64,000 nucleotides of DNA from VYDC01 sp963667515 (GTDB lineage: Bacteria; Chloroflexota; Dehalococcoidia; UBA2979): NCBI GenBank assembly GCA_963667515.2, contig CAXXXY010000002.1:434001-498000 (forward strand), given 5' to 3'. Under the pieces are notes generated by a model that searched no databases, was not told the origin of the DNA, and was given only the letters and a program-made list of their open reading frames with translations. Shown here in pieces: positions 1 to 7,773 of the stretch. The position numbers and the translations under genes are program-made. The number at the start of each line of letters is the position of its first letter. The stretch's first letter is position 1.

Positions 1-611
1 CGGTGGTCGCGGGCGGGGTGGGCGTCTGCCACACCTACGTCGACGCGGATGCCGACCTCGACGTGGCGGTCGCGATCGCGGTGAACGCCAAGGTGCGCCA
101 CCCCTCTGTCTGCAATACCCTCGACACGGTGCTCGTGCATCGCGCCGTCGCCGAGACCGTGCTGCCGCGGCTCTCGCGCGAGCTCGCAGGGTACGGCGTC
201 ACGCTGCACGCCGACGACGAGGCGCAGCGCCTCGCCGCGGTCGAGGGCGGCGCGGCCGTCGTCCCCGTCGAGCCCGCCGACTACGATCGCGAGTGGCTCT
301 CGCTCCACTGCTCGGTGCGCGTCGTCGATTCGCTGGACGCGGCGCTGGCGCACATCGTGGAGCACGGCAGCGGCCACTCGGAGGCGATCGCCACGGACTC
401 GTACACGGCGGCGCAGCGCTTCCAGCGCGAGGTCGACGCCTCGTCGGTGTTCGTCAACGTCTCGACGGGCTTCGCCGACGGCGGGGAGTACGGGCTCGGC
501 ACGGAGTTCGGCATCTCGACGCAGAAGCTGCACGCGCGCGGCCCCATGGGGTTGCGCGAGCTCACGTCCTACAAGTGGGTGATCCTGGGGAGCGGGCAGA
601 CCCGGCCGTAG
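1..611 (+). CDS. proA: Gamma-glutamyl phosphate reductase, C-terminal part
   Basis: NADPH-dependent reduction of gamma-glutamyl phosphate to glutamate semialdehyde, second step of proline synthesis in the cytoplasm. The gene enters from the left edge, so the N-terminal cofactor-binding half is missing. The visible ~203 residues carry the family segment with the catalytic cysteine (NAKVRHPSVCNTL) and the preceding YVDADADLD stretch, and end with the usual C-terminal LGTEFGIS and ARGPMGL motifs. The stop is TAG at 609-611. The GTG at position 3 is an internal codon, not a start. No proB is visible downstream; it may lie upstream of the window. Identification is firm from motif order. Confidence 0.95.
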   Translation, partial: VVAGGVGVCHTYVDADADLDVAVAIAVNAKVRHPSVCNTLDTVLVHRAVAETVLPRLSRELAGYGVTLHADDEAQRLAAVEGGAAVVPVEPADYDREWLSLHCSVRVVDSLDAALAHIVEHGSGHSEAIATDSYTAAQRFQREVDASSVFVNVSTGFADGGEYGLGTEFGISTQKLHARGPMGLRELTSYKWVILGSGQTRP

Positions 612-698
612 CGCCGGCGCCGCCGAACGGGAGTCGAAGAGCCGGGAGAGCGCGCCGGCCGCAGCTGTGCGCAGCGCTCGCAAGGAAGGCGCAGCACG

Positions 699-1043
699 AT
701 GGATTTCCGTTTCGAGCGTGAGGCACGCACGCCGCACTCCGAGTCGTGGGTGATCGAGGACCCCGAGCACTCGCTGGGGCGGGTGGACGTGCACTTCACG
801 TCCTCGGCGACCTACGCGACGCTCACGATCCACGCCACCGTCGACGACGAGGCGGTGCAGACGCTGATCGGCGCCATCGACGAGCGAATCGTCTCGACCG
901 CCGACCCGTACCGCGAGGACCTCGTCGTCACGGTGTGGCGCGGCGAGCAGGTCGGCGTCTTCTCCGACGAGGGCGACTCCGAGGACGAGGACGGCGACGG
1001 CGACGGCGACGCCGACGCCGACGACGACGGCGCGGACGAGTAG
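699..1043 (+). CDS. Hypothetical protein with acidic tail
   Basis: 114 residues, not recognised. The first ~85 residues look like a small alpha/beta fold (FERE start, LTIHATVDDEAVQTLIGAIDERI, LVVTVWRGEQVGVF). The last ~28 residues are almost only Asp, Glu, Gly and Ala, encoded by a degenerate GACGGC/GACGCC hexamer run, which looks like slippage growth of a flexible anionic tail. ATG at 699 has an AGGAAGG ribosome site about 12 bases upstream. It lies between proA and the HAD gene on the same strand with short gaps, so co-transcription is plausible. No function can be assigned. Confidence 0.75.
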   Translation: MDFRFEREARTPHSESWVIEDPEHSLGRVDVHFTSSATYATLTIHATVDDEAVQTLIGAIDERIVSTADPYREDLVVTVWRGEQVGVFSDEGDSEDEDGDGDGDADADDDGADE

Positions 1044-1071
1044 CGCCGCGGCTCGCGCGGGGACTCGCGCG

Positions 1072-1845
1072 GTGGCGCCGGCGAGGGCAGGGGCAGGCGC
1101 GCGTGCGCGGCCGCGCGTCGACGCCGTCGAGACGGTGCTCTTCGACCTCGACGACACGCTGGTCGACACCCGCAGCGCCTGGCGCGACGGCTTCGGCGAG
1201 GCGGTGGCGCCCCTGCTCGACGCGCTGCCGGCGCTCGCGGCCGCGGGCTCGCTCGACGCGTTGCACGAGCGCTGCCGCGGCTACATCGCCGAGGAGCAGC
1301 GCCGCGCCGGCGATGCCGAGTGGAGCCACGAGTGGATCCGGCTCGCCTTCCGCCGGCTGTTGGGCGAGCACGGCGGCAGCGCGGCGCTGGCCGACGCTGC
1401 GTGGCATCGCTACCGCGAGGCGTGGCCGCGCCAGCTGCGCGCCTTCGACGACGCTCTGCCCACGCTGGAACGCCTCGCCGGTCGCTGCCGGCTCGGCTTG
1501 ATCTCGAACGGGCTCGCCGCCGACCAGCGGCCGAAGCTCGACCGCTTCGACCTCGCGCGCTTCTTCCCGGTCGTCGTGATCTCGGAGGAGGCGGGGCTGC
1601 GCAAGCCCGACCCCGCGATCTTCGCGCGCGCGCTCGAGGGGCTGGGTGCGGCGGGCCGTCCGGCCGCCTACGTCGGCGACAACCCGGCGCACGACGTGGC
1701 CGGCGCGCACGCGGCGGGGCTCGCGGCGATCTGGCTGCGCCGCCCCGGCGCGTGGCATGACGCCGCGGGCGACACCACCCCCGACGCCGAGCTGCGCTCG
1801 CTGGCGGAGCTGCCGCCGCTGCTCGACGGGGGGCGCGCGAAGTAG
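1072..1845 (+). CDS. HAD-superfamily hydrolase (subfamily IA)
   Basis: 257 residues with the four HAD motifs in order: motif I FDLDDT with the two catalytic aspartates (~residues 24-29), motif II LISNG (~144), motif III lysine in RKPDPAIF (~178) and motif IV YVGDNPAHDVAGA (~202). A helical cap lies between motifs I and II. It should be a cytoplasmic phosphatase acting on a small phosphorylated metabolite; the substrate cannot be read from sequence. The GTG start at 1072 leaves an Ala/Arg-rich leader of about 17 residues before the conserved fold, so a slightly later start is possible. It follows the acidic-tail gene by 28 bases. Confidence 0.88.
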   Translation: MAPARAGAGARARPRVDAVETVLFDLDDTLVDTRSAWRDGFGEAVAPLLDALPALAAAGSLDALHERCRGYIAEEQRRAGDAEWSHEWIRLAFRRLLGEHGGSAALADAAWHRYREAWPRQLRAFDDALPTLERLAGRCRLGLISNGLAADQRPKLDRFDLARFFPVVVISEEAGLRKPDPAIFARALEGLGAAGRPAAYVGDNPAHDVAGAHAAGLAAIWLRRPGAWHDAAGDTTPDAELRSLAELPPLLDGGRAK

Positions 1846-1866
1846 GGAGCGCGGCGGACGCGGGGG

Positions 1867-2046
1867 CTAGCGCGGGCGGGGCCTGGCCGTGAGCGCCGCG
1901 CCGAGCGCCGCGCCCACGCCCGCACCGACGCCGGTCCACCACGGCTGCTCCGTCGCCGCGAAGAGCGCGGCGCCCGCGCCCGCGCCGATCGCGGTGGCGG
2001 CGCCGACCGTGAGCTCCGGGCGCGACAGCTCTCGTGGCTCGGCCAT
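1867..2046 (-). CDS. Small Gly/Ala-rich membrane-type protein
   Basis: A 59-residue reading frame (ATG at 2046, TAG at 1867). After a short polar start (AEPRELSRPEL) come two Gly/Ala-rich hydrophobic stretches, residues ~13-32 and ~40-54, separated by EQPWW, and a basic end (TARPRPR), as in a two-helix hairpin membrane protein. It starts 9 bases beyond the stop of the zinc-ribbon gene on the same strand, so the two may be translated together. No strong ribosome site is visible. Very high GC allows chance frames, so confidence is moderate. Confidence 0.5.
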   Translation of the reverse strand: MAEPRELSRPELTVGAATAIGAGAGAALFAATEQPWWTGVGAGVGAALGAALTARPRPR

Positions 2047-2055
2047 GTCGGCAGA

Positions 2056-2343
2056 CTAAGCGGCGCGGCGCGCTCGACGCAGCCCGCGCGCGGTCGGGCG
2101 TGGCTGCGCGCGCTGGCCGGCTGGCCGCCCGCTCGCCTGCCTCGCCGGCGCCGCGCCCGCCTCGAGGTAGCCGCAGACCGCGCAGAGGCGCGCGCCCTCG
2201 CCCGAGGCGAGCGGCCCGCCGCAGCGCGGGCAGTGCGGGCCGCGCACCGCGAAGCGCCGCAGCCGCCTCGGCGGGGCGGCCGGGATTGCGCCGCCCCCAT
2301 CGATGTCGGCGCGAGCGAGTGGGCTGGGTCGTGCGGTCGTCAT
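2056..2343 (-). CDS. Zinc-ribbon mini-protein
   Basis: 95 residues from ATG at 2343, with a GAGGG ribosome site a few bases upstream. The middle holds a two-knuckle zinc ribbon, CPRCGGPL followed by CAVCGYLE (CxxC-x13-CxxC, ~residues 41-60). The N-terminal third is Pro/Ala-rich and the C-terminal third is Arg/Ala/Pro-rich and probably disordered. Such stand-alone ribbons often bind nucleic acid or another protein, but the role here is unknown. It is followed at 9 bases by the small membrane-type frame. Confidence 0.68.
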   Translation of the reverse strand: MTTARPSPLARADIDGGGAIPAAPPRRLRRFAVRGPHCPRCGGPLASGEGARLCAVCGYLEAGAAPARQASGRPAGQRAQPRPTARGLRRARRAA

Positions 2344-2457
2344 GGCGCCCTCGGCAGAGTCGGTGCGAAACACGAAGCGAACAGGCGTTCTGTCCGCCTC
2401 GATGGTCGCTCGTGGCGGGGCGCGCGTCAAGCGGGCGCGGCGGCTACGATCGCCGCG

Positions 2458-2637
2458 ATGGGTGGCGCTCTGCGGCTGCTGCTGATCGCCACCGCCCTGG
2501 GGCTCGTGGTGATGCTGCTCTTCCGGCCGGCCCAGCTCGGGCGGCTGGGCGGCCGCGTCCGCACCGTCGGCTACGCCTACGTCGCTGCGATCCTGATCTC
2601 GGCGGCGCTGCGGCTGCTCTTCGGCTGGGGAAGCTGA
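2458..2637 (+). CDS. Small two-helix membrane protein
   Basis: 59 residues, ATG at 2458, TGA ending at 2637. Two hydrophobic helices are clear: LRLLLIATALGLVVMLLF at residues ~5-22 and YAYVAAILISAALRLLFG at ~41-58, joined by a basic loop (RPAQLGRLGGRVR). The positive-inside rule would put the loop in the cytoplasm. It is followed after 10 bases by the glycerate kinase gene on the same strand. Function unknown. Confidence 0.65.
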   Translation: MGGALRLLLIATALGLVVMLLFRPAQLGRLGGRVRTVGYAYVAAILISAALRLLFGWGS

Positions 2638-2647
2638 GGAGCGCCGC

Positions 2648-3835
2648 GTGCGGCTGCTGATCTGCCCGCAGGAGTTCAAGGGCTCGCTGACGGCGGGGCA
2701 GGCCGCGTCCGCGATCGCGCGCGGGGCGCGTCGCGCGCTGGGGCTCGCGGGCGTCGTGCCGACGCTCGTGGAGCGCCCGCTCGCCGATGGCGGCCCCGGC
2801 ACCCTCGAGATCCTCACCGCCTTGTCGAGGCTCTCCGGCTGGCGACTGCATCGCACCCTCGTGACCGGGCCACTGGGCGAGGCGGTCGAGGCGCGCTTCG
2901 CCGTGCTGCGCCGCGGTCCTCCGCCGCTCGCGATCGTCGAGTCGGCGCAGGCGTGCGGCCTGCTGCTGCTCCCCGCGGAGCGCCGCGACCCCGCCCGCGC
3001 CTCCACACGCGGCGTCGGTGGTCTCATAGCCGAGGCGCTCACCGTGGGCGCGCGCGAGGTGGTGGTGGGCGTCGGCGGCAGCGGCACGAACGACGGCGGC
3101 GCGGGCGCGGCGCGCGCGCTCGGCCTGGCGCTGCGCGACGAGGCGGGCGCGCCGCTCGCCGAGGGGGGCGCGGCGCTGGTGGGCCTCGCCCGTGTCGAGC
3201 GCGCGCCGCTGAGCCGCGCGCTCGCCGGGGCGCTCGAAGGGGCGCGGCTGCGCATCGCCGTCGACGTCAGCAATCCGCTGCTCGGCCCGACCGGTGCGAC
3301 CGCGGTCTACGGGCCGCAAAAGGGCGCCGGCGCCGCGCTCGCACCGACGCTGGAGGCGGGGCTCGCGCGCTGGGCGGAGCGCTGCCGTGCCGATCTCGGC
3401 GTGGACATCGAGGAGCCGGCGGGCGCGGGCGCGGGCGGCGGTCTCCCCGCGGGGCTGCTCGCGGCCGCCGCGGCAGCCGGGGCCGAGGCGAGCGTCGAGA
3501 GCGGTGCCGCGCTGGTCGGCGAGGCCGTGGGGCTGCCGGCCGCCGTCCGTCGCGCCGACCTCGTGATCACGGGCGAGGGCCGCCTCGACGCGCAGAGCGG
3601 CTTCGGCAAGGCGACGGCGCACGCGGCCGACGTCGCGACCGCGGCCGGGCGCCCCTGCCTCGCCGTCTGCGGGAAGCTGGAGGCGCTGCCGCCCGGCATC
3701 GGCGACGCTGAGGAGGCGGGCGCTGGCCGGAGCACGGAGGAGGCGATGCGCCTCGCGCCCGAGCTCGTCTCGCAGGCCGCGGAGCGCCTCGTGACGCGCT
3801 TCCTCGACCGCGGCGCCGCGAGCCGCGCCCGGTAG
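2648..3835 (+). CDS. glxK: Glycerate kinase
   Basis: 395 residues, close to the 370-390 usual for the GlxK/GarK type of glycerate kinase, which phosphorylates glycerate with ATP in glyoxylate or serine-linked metabolism. Recognisable segments: N-terminal LLICPQEFKGSLTA (~3-16), LADGGPGTLEILTAL (~47), the glycine-rich EVVVGVGGSGTNDGGAGAA (~137-155), AVYGPQKGAG (~218) and DLVITGEGRLDAQSGFGK (~302-320). The GTG start at 2648 has GAGGAG about 6 bases upstream. It is probably cotranscribed with the small membrane protein in front. The symbol is by family only. Confidence 0.9.
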   Translation: MRLLICPQEFKGSLTAGQAASAIARGARRALGLAGVVPTLVERPLADGGPGTLEILTALSRLSGWRLHRTLVTGPLGEAVEARFAVLRRGPPPLAIVESAQACGLLLLPAERRDPARASTRGVGGLIAEALTVGAREVVVGVGGSGTNDGGAGAARALGLALRDEAGAPLAEGGAALVGLARVERAPLSRALAGALEGARLRIAVDVSNPLLGPTGATAVYGPQKGAGAALAPTLEAGLARWAERCRADLGVDIEEPAGAGAGGGLPAGLLAAAAAAGAEASVESGAALVGEAVGLPAAVRRADLVITGEGRLDAQSGFGKATAHAADVATAAGRPCLAVCGKLEALPPGIGDAEEAGAGRSTEEAMRLAPELVSQAAERLVTRFLDRGAASRAR

Positions 3836-3852
3836 CCTCGGGGCGGCGCGCG

Positions 3853-4215
3853 CTAGCCGACGCCGAGGTCGTCGAGGCGGTCGTCGTCCAGGCCGAAGTG
3901 ATGACCGAGCTCGTGCACTACGGTGGTCGCTACCTCGTGCGGGATGTCGCGCGGGTGCACAGCGCGCTCCAGCGGCGCCTGGTAGATCACGATGCGGTCG
4001 GGCAGCGCGAGCTGGTAGTCGCCGCGCTCGGTGCGCGGGGTGCCCACGTAGAGGCCGAAGAGCTGGTCGCCGGGCTGGAGCCCGGCCTCGCGCAGCTCGG
4101 TGGCCGAGGGCTCGCGGCGGATCACCACCTCGACGTTCTCGAGCTGGTCGGCGATCTCCTGCGGCAGCGCTCGCAGCGCGTCCTGCACGAGGCGGCGGAA
4201 GCGCGCGCGCTCCAC
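3853..4215 (-). CDS. Zincin-like metallopeptidase family protein
   Basis: 120 residues. The C-terminal end carries the zinc site of the small 'minimal gluzincin/zincin' family common in high-GC bacteria: VVHELGHHFGLDDDRLD, with the two zinc histidines and catalytic glutamate of HExxH and a downstream acidic ligand. Upstream family segments (ALPQEIADQLENVEVVIR, LFGLYVGTPRTERG, PDRIVIYQAPLER) are also present. GTG start at 4215. It lies convergent to glxK with a 17-base gap. The cytoplasmic role and substrate of this family are not established. Confidence 0.85.
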   Translation of the reverse strand: MERARFRRLVQDALRALPQEIADQLENVEVVIRREPSATELREAGLQPGDQLFGLYVGTPRTERGDYQLALPDRIVIYQAPLERAVHPRDIPHEVATTVVHELGHHFGLDDDRLDDLGVG

Positions 4216-4268
4216 GGGCGCCCGCTAGCCGCTTCGAAGGGGGCGCGCTCGGCACGCGAGGGGCGGGC

Positions 4269-4718
4269 TCACGACGAGGGCTGGCTCGCGCGTGGCCAGA
4301 GCGTGCGGTAGCCCTCGCCGGTGATGGCGCGGCGCAGCTCCTCGCGCTCCAGCGCGCGCAGCTCCTCGTGCGCCTCGTTGAGCTCGGCGATCGCGCCGAA
4401 GGCGTCCAGGGAGGCGAGCCGCTCGCGCACCACGTCGAGCAGCCCGAGCCGCTCCAGCGAGGCGACGCGCAGCGGCCACGTGACCACGTAGAGCCGCTCC
4501 AGCCGCGGCAGGCCGGGCCGCGCGCTCTCGACGCTGGCGATCCGCTCGACGAGGGTGCGCGCCTGCGGGAGCACGCAGACGCCGGGACCGCTCTCCTCGC
4601 CGCTGCGGTAGTCGATGAGCAGGCGCTGGGGCACGGGCTGGAAGCGCATCAGCACGTGGTCGACCGTGCGCAGCGATCGCTGCAGCCCCGCGAGGTCGAC
4701 CTCGAAGCGCTGATCCAC
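4269..4718 (-). CDS. Hypothetical protein, 149 aa
   Basis: Not recognised. 149 residues from GTG at 4718. The N-terminal half is beta-rich (MRFQPVPQRLLIDYRSGEESGPGVCVLPQA). The C-terminal half is strongly helical and charged (ERLASLDAFGAIAELNEAHEELRALEREELRRAI), compatible with a short coiled coil. Composition matches neighbouring real genes, and the same-strand gene downstream begins 53 bases after its stop, so a two-gene unit with the zincin gene is likely. No signal peptide or membrane segment. Confidence 0.65.
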   Translation of the reverse strand: MDQRFEVDLAGLQRSLRTVDHVLMRFQPVPQRLLIDYRSGEESGPGVCVLPQARTLVERIASVESARPGLPRLERLYVVTWPLRVASLERLGLLDVVRERLASLDAFGAIAELNEAHEELRALEREELRRAITGEGYRTLWPRASQPSS

Positions 4719-4762
4719 GACCCTAGTCTACACCGGCGCCCGCGAGCGCCCCGCTCCACGAG

Positions 4763-4995
4763 CCAGCGTTCCGCCGGACGAGCGTTCCGCTCGACCGCCA
4801 TGGCTGCCGCTCCTCGAAGAGGGCGCTGGCGGCCGGCGCGCGAGCAGCCGGCGTCGAGGGCTCAGCGGACCGCTTGCTCTCTTGCAGGAGCGGCAGCCGA
4901 CCCGATGCAACGGAACGTTGCCGGGCCGCGTCGAGGGCGAGCGCCCCCGGCCCTCGTGCAGGCGCGGCAGCCATTTCGGTCGAGCGGAACGCTCG
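4763..4995. repeat. Cluster of three box-plus-palindrome elements
   Basis: Three copies of a 35-nt element lie in this non-coding stretch. Each has a 12-nt box GGMGCGGCAGCC, an 8-nt gap, and a 15-nt perfect palindrome with a GAA (or TTC) centre. Copy A is inverted: palindrome 4779-4793 (CGAGCG-TTC-CGCTCG), box 4802-4813. Copy B: box 4887-4898, palindrome 4907-4921 (GCAACG-GAA-CGTTGC). Copy C: box 4961-4972, palindrome 4981-4995 (CGAGCG-GAA-CGCTCG). A further palindrome with one mismatch stands at 4763-4777. The whole gap 4719-5093 holds no convincing gene. More copies are at 21.7 and 44.3-44.45 kb. Confidence 0.8.
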
Positions 4996-5028
4996 CACTG
5001 TGGGGGGCGGGGGTGGGGTCGATGATCT

Positions 5029-5054
5029 GGGGGTTCCCCCCTAGGGGAGCCCCC
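5029..5054 (+). promoter_or_regulatory. 11-bp stem-loop upstream of the 5094 gene
   Basis: GGGGGTTCCCC, loop CCTA, GGGGAGCCCCC. All eleven positions pair, one as a G-U wobble. It ends 39 bases before the ATG at 5094 and has no T-tract behind it, so it is more likely a leader structure or protein site than an intrinsic terminator. No function is proven. Confidence 0.5.
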
Positions 5055-5093
5055 GCGTCGGCGGCGGGCGCGGTGCGGGGCCGGGGTCGCGTG

Positions 5094-5543
5094 ATGCTCG
5101 ATGGGCTGCGGCGCCGCTTCCACCCCGACCCGCTGCGCCTGCGCGTCGAGGACTCGATCCGCCGCGGCACCGGCCTCTCGCGCGGCGAGTGGTTGCTGGA
5201 GGAGCTGCCGCACCCCTCGGACGCGCTGACGCAGCTCTCCGGCGACCTCGTGTCGTGGTGTCGCGAGCGTATCGCGGAGACGCGGCGCCCCTACGGCATC
5301 GACCACCTCGCGCTGGCCCTCGCCTGCGCCGAGCCGGGCGGCCCCTCGATCGCTTCCACGTCGTTCGGCGTCTTCCGTCCCATGGACTTCTACCGCGAGG
5401 GTGGCGTCGCCGAGCGCGTCGAGGGCTTCCTCGTCTCGATCCACGTCGAGGATCTGAACGAGCGCGGCACGCCGGTGCGCTTCGCGGCCGCGCTCTTCTC
5501 CTGGGGCGACGTGGCGCGGGAGACCATTTTCGCGGACCGCTGA
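5094..5543 (+). CDS. Hypothetical protein, 149 aa
   Basis: 149 residues from ATG at 5094 (a GTG directly before it is also in frame). Not recognised. The N-terminal half is helical and charged (LRRRFHPDPLRLRVEDSIRR, EWLLEELPHPSDALTQLSGDL). The C-terminal half contains HLALALACAEPGGPSIASTSFGVF and beta-type segments ending in RFAAALFSWGDVARETIF. No membrane span, signal peptide or known catalytic motif is visible. It stands alone between the repeat cluster and a convergent small gene. Confidence 0.65.
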   Translation: MLDGLRRRFHPDPLRLRVEDSIRRGTGLSRGEWLLEELPHPSDALTQLSGDLVSWCRERIAETRRPYGIDHLALALACAEPGGPSIASTSFGVFRPMDFYREGGVAERVEGFLVSIHVEDLNERGTPVRFAAALFSWGDVARETIFADR

Positions 5544-5636
5544 CGCCGGCCTTCGCGGCCGCTGACGCCGGGCTGCGGATGCCGCGCGTGGCCTTGACGG
5601 ATCGCGCGCTAGGGCGGCGCGGTGCCGCGCGTGCGG

Positions 5637-5864
5637 CTACGAGTCGAGCGCCCGCGAGGCGATCAGCTCCGCGACCTGCTGGATCATCCCGCCCTCGGAG
5701 GCCAGCGCCTCGCAGACGCGCAGCAGCTCCTCGAGCTCCAGCGGCCGGTCGGGGCGGACGCCGGTGATGCGCGCGGCGCGGCGCACCAGCGCCTTCGCGT
5801 CGGAGTCGGTCGTGACCGTACCGAGGTGCGCCAGCAGATCGTCGGCGGTGAGCAGCCCTGCCAT
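5637..5864 (-). CDS. Hypothetical 75-aa protein
   Basis: 75 residues starting MAGLLTADDLLAHLG. The ATG at 5864 is chosen because a strong GGCGGAGG ribosome site sits 3 bases upstream; longer upstream frames are Arg-rich noise. The protein is helical with alternating acidic and hydrophobic residues (DSDAKALVRRAARITG, LELEELLRVCEALASEGGMIQQVAELIA), as in small adaptor or regulator proteins. Function unknown. Confidence 0.62.
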   Translation of the reverse strand: MAGLLTADDLLAHLGTVTTDSDAKALVRRAARITGVRPDRPLELEELLRVCEALASEGGMIQQVAELIASRALDS

Positions 5865-6070
5865 GGTCCTCCGCCTTCCCTGCCGACGCCCGCGCTGTCT
5901 CGTCCACAGCCGTGTCGCGTGGCGGGGCGCACGTGCGCGCCCGGCACGCAGCGATCGTCGGGGATCGGCGGGCGCGATCGGATCGGGGGAAACCCGCATA
6001 TGCTGGCGCTCGTCACTGACGTGGAGCCGACCACGTTGCCGCCGACGCGGGCCGCCCGGAGAATCGAAGG

Positions 6071-7282
6071 GTGGCGAGCCCCCCGCACCCCGTCCCGTCT
6101 CCTGCCGCGCCCCGGCCGGGCCGCCGGCGACCGCGCGCCCCGCTCGCGGCGGCGCTGCTGGCCGCGGCGGCGCTCGCGGGCGCGCTGCTCGCGGCCTGCG
6201 GCGGCGCGGCCGAGGAGCCGGCGGCGCCGACGCCGGCCGCGTCCGCGTTCGTGCCGCGCGAGCGTGCCCCGGAGGGGCCGCCCCGCGCCTACCGCCTCGG
6301 CTTCACGGCGACGCCGGCCCAGCTCAGCGACGAGGCGTACGCCTCAGCCTTCGACCTCGCCGCGCACTACGGGGAGGCGATCGTGGTGCCGCGCGTGCCG
6401 CGCTGGGCGGCCTTCCTCCCCGGCACCGTCGAGAGCGAGGAGCTGATCGCGGTCACCGTGGCGGAGCGGGACGCGGCGGCCGCGCGCGGGCTGGCGCTGG
6501 TCGTGGCGCTCGACCCGTTCGACCCGGCGGACCGCGGCCGCCTCGCGGGCCTGCCGCCGGGCTACGAGGCTCGCTACCTCTCCGACCCGGCGTTGCATCA
6601 GGCGTTCGTGGCGGAGGCGCGCTACATCGCGACGAATGAGCGGCCTGCGTACCTCTCGCTCGCGACCGAAGTGAACTCCACCTTCGAGCGCGACCCCATC
6701 GCCTACCGGCAGTTCCTCGCCGTCTACCGCGACGCGTACCGCGCGGTGAAGGAGGCGAGCCCGGAGACGCGCGTCTTCGTGACGCTCCAGTACGAGGAGC
6801 TGCTGGGCGTGATCCCGTGGCTCCCGCCGCACGTGCCGCGCTGGGAGCTGCTGGACGACTTCGCGGGCCGCCTCGACCTCGTCGCGATCTCCAGCTTCCC
6901 CTCGTTCGCCTTCGCCGTGGCGCGCAAGGTGCCGCCCGACTACTACCTGCAGCTCGCCGAGCGCACGGACGCGCCGCTGGCCTTCCTCCCCGTCGGCTTC
7001 GCGGGGGCGCCGGGGCGCGACGGCGTGAACTCCTCGACGACGGCCGAGCAGAGGCGCTTCCTGCAGCGGCTGCTCGTCGACGCCGACGCGCTCCCCGTCG
7101 AGCTGCTGGTGTGGTACCTCGGCCGCGACCCCGCCTACGAGGTGGCGCCGCCCGCCGACCTGCTGGCGAGCACGGGCCTGCGCGACGCGCAGGACGCGCC
7201 GAAGGAGGCGTGGTCGATCTGGGAGCAGGCGGTGAGCCGGCCGCTGGCCGCGCCCGCCCCGGCGGCGTCGCCGGCGCCCTAG
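6071..7282 (+). CDS. Lipoprotein with TIM-barrel glycosidase-like domain
   Basis: 403 residues. The N terminus has a basic region, a hydrophobic stretch (AALLAAAALAGALLAAC) and a lipobox LLAAC with the lipidated cysteine at ~43, so it is exported and membrane-anchored. The mature part after an Ala/Pro linker resembles beta-galactanase/cellulase-type (beta/alpha)8 proteins: YLSLATEVNSTFERDP (candidate acid/base Glu), a long helix YRQFLAVYRDAYRAVKEA, ETRVFVTLQYEEL, and DLVAISSFPSF. The C-terminal ~20 residues are Ala/Pro-rich. GTG start with GGAG and AAGG boxes upstream. Substrate unknown. It ends overlapping the stop of the convergent DinB-like gene. Confidence 0.75.
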   Translation: MASPPHPVPSPAAPRPGRRRPRAPLAAALLAAAALAGALLAACGGAAEEPAAPTPAASAFVPRERAPEGPPRAYRLGFTATPAQLSDEAYASAFDLAAHYGEAIVVPRVPRWAAFLPGTVESEELIAVTVAERDAAAARGLALVVALDPFDPADRGRLAGLPPGYEARYLSDPALHQAFVAEARYIATNERPAYLSLATEVNSTFERDPIAYRQFLAVYRDAYRAVKEASPETRVFVTLQYEELLGVIPWLPPHVPRWELLDDFAGRLDLVAISSFPSFAFAVARKVPPDYYLQLAERTDAPLAFLPVGFAGAPGRDGVNSSTTAEQRRFLQRLLVDADALPVELLVWYLGRDPAYEVAPPADLLASTGLRDAQDAPKEAWSIWEQAVSRPLAAPAPAASPAP

Positions 7283-7773
7283 CGGGCTCCCTGGGGACCG
7301 CTCGCCCCGCCGCTCGCCGCGAGCAGGTCGCGCGTCAGCTCGGCCTGGCCCAGGTGCTCGGCGGCGTGCGTCGCGACCAGCAGCAGCACCTGCCGCCCCG
7401 TCATCTCCCCCTGCCGCGGGTGCGTCAGCGACTCGCCGAGCCGCGCGGGCGGCAGCGCGCCGAGGGATGCGCGCAGCTCGTCGCGCAGATCGTGCCAGCG
7501 CTGCTCGATCGGCTCGGTGGAGTCGCCGGCGGCGCGGAACTCGGCGTCGCGGTCGCGGTCGTCGGCGCCGCCGCAGAGCACGACGAGCAGCCCCTGCCGC
7601 GCGTTGGCGATGGTGTGCGTGGCCAGCACGTAGATGCTGTTCACCTCGGGCGCCGCGGGGCGCCAGTTCAGCTCCTCGGCGCTGCGCCCGTCGAGCAGCG
7701 CGACCAGCGCGTCGATTCGCTGCTCGACAAAGCCCCAGCCCGCCTCCAGCTCCGCGCTCGCGAACCCGGCCAC
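7279..7773 (-). CDS. DinB-like four-helix protein
   Basis: 164 residues from GTG at 7773, chosen because GGGAGG lies about 6 bases upstream and earlier codons give Arg/Pro-rich noise. The pattern is that of the DinB/YfiT-like putative metalloenzyme fold: helix 1 ELEAGWGFVEQRIDALVALLDG, a histidine in YVLATHTIANARQ (~63), and the HAAEHLGQAELTRDLL segment (~140) that supplies the other histidines of the metal site. The family includes bacillithiol and mycothiol-dependent transferases; the activity here is unknown. Its stop overlaps the stop of the convergent lipoprotein gene. Confidence 0.82.
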   Translation of the reverse strand: MAGFASAELEAGWGFVEQRIDALVALLDGRSAEELNWRPAAPEVNSIYVLATHTIANARQGLLVVLCGGADDRDRDAEFRAAGDSTEPIEQRWHDLRDELRASLGALPPARLGESLTHPRQGEMTGRQVLLLVATHAAEHLGQAELTRDLLAASGGASGPQGAR

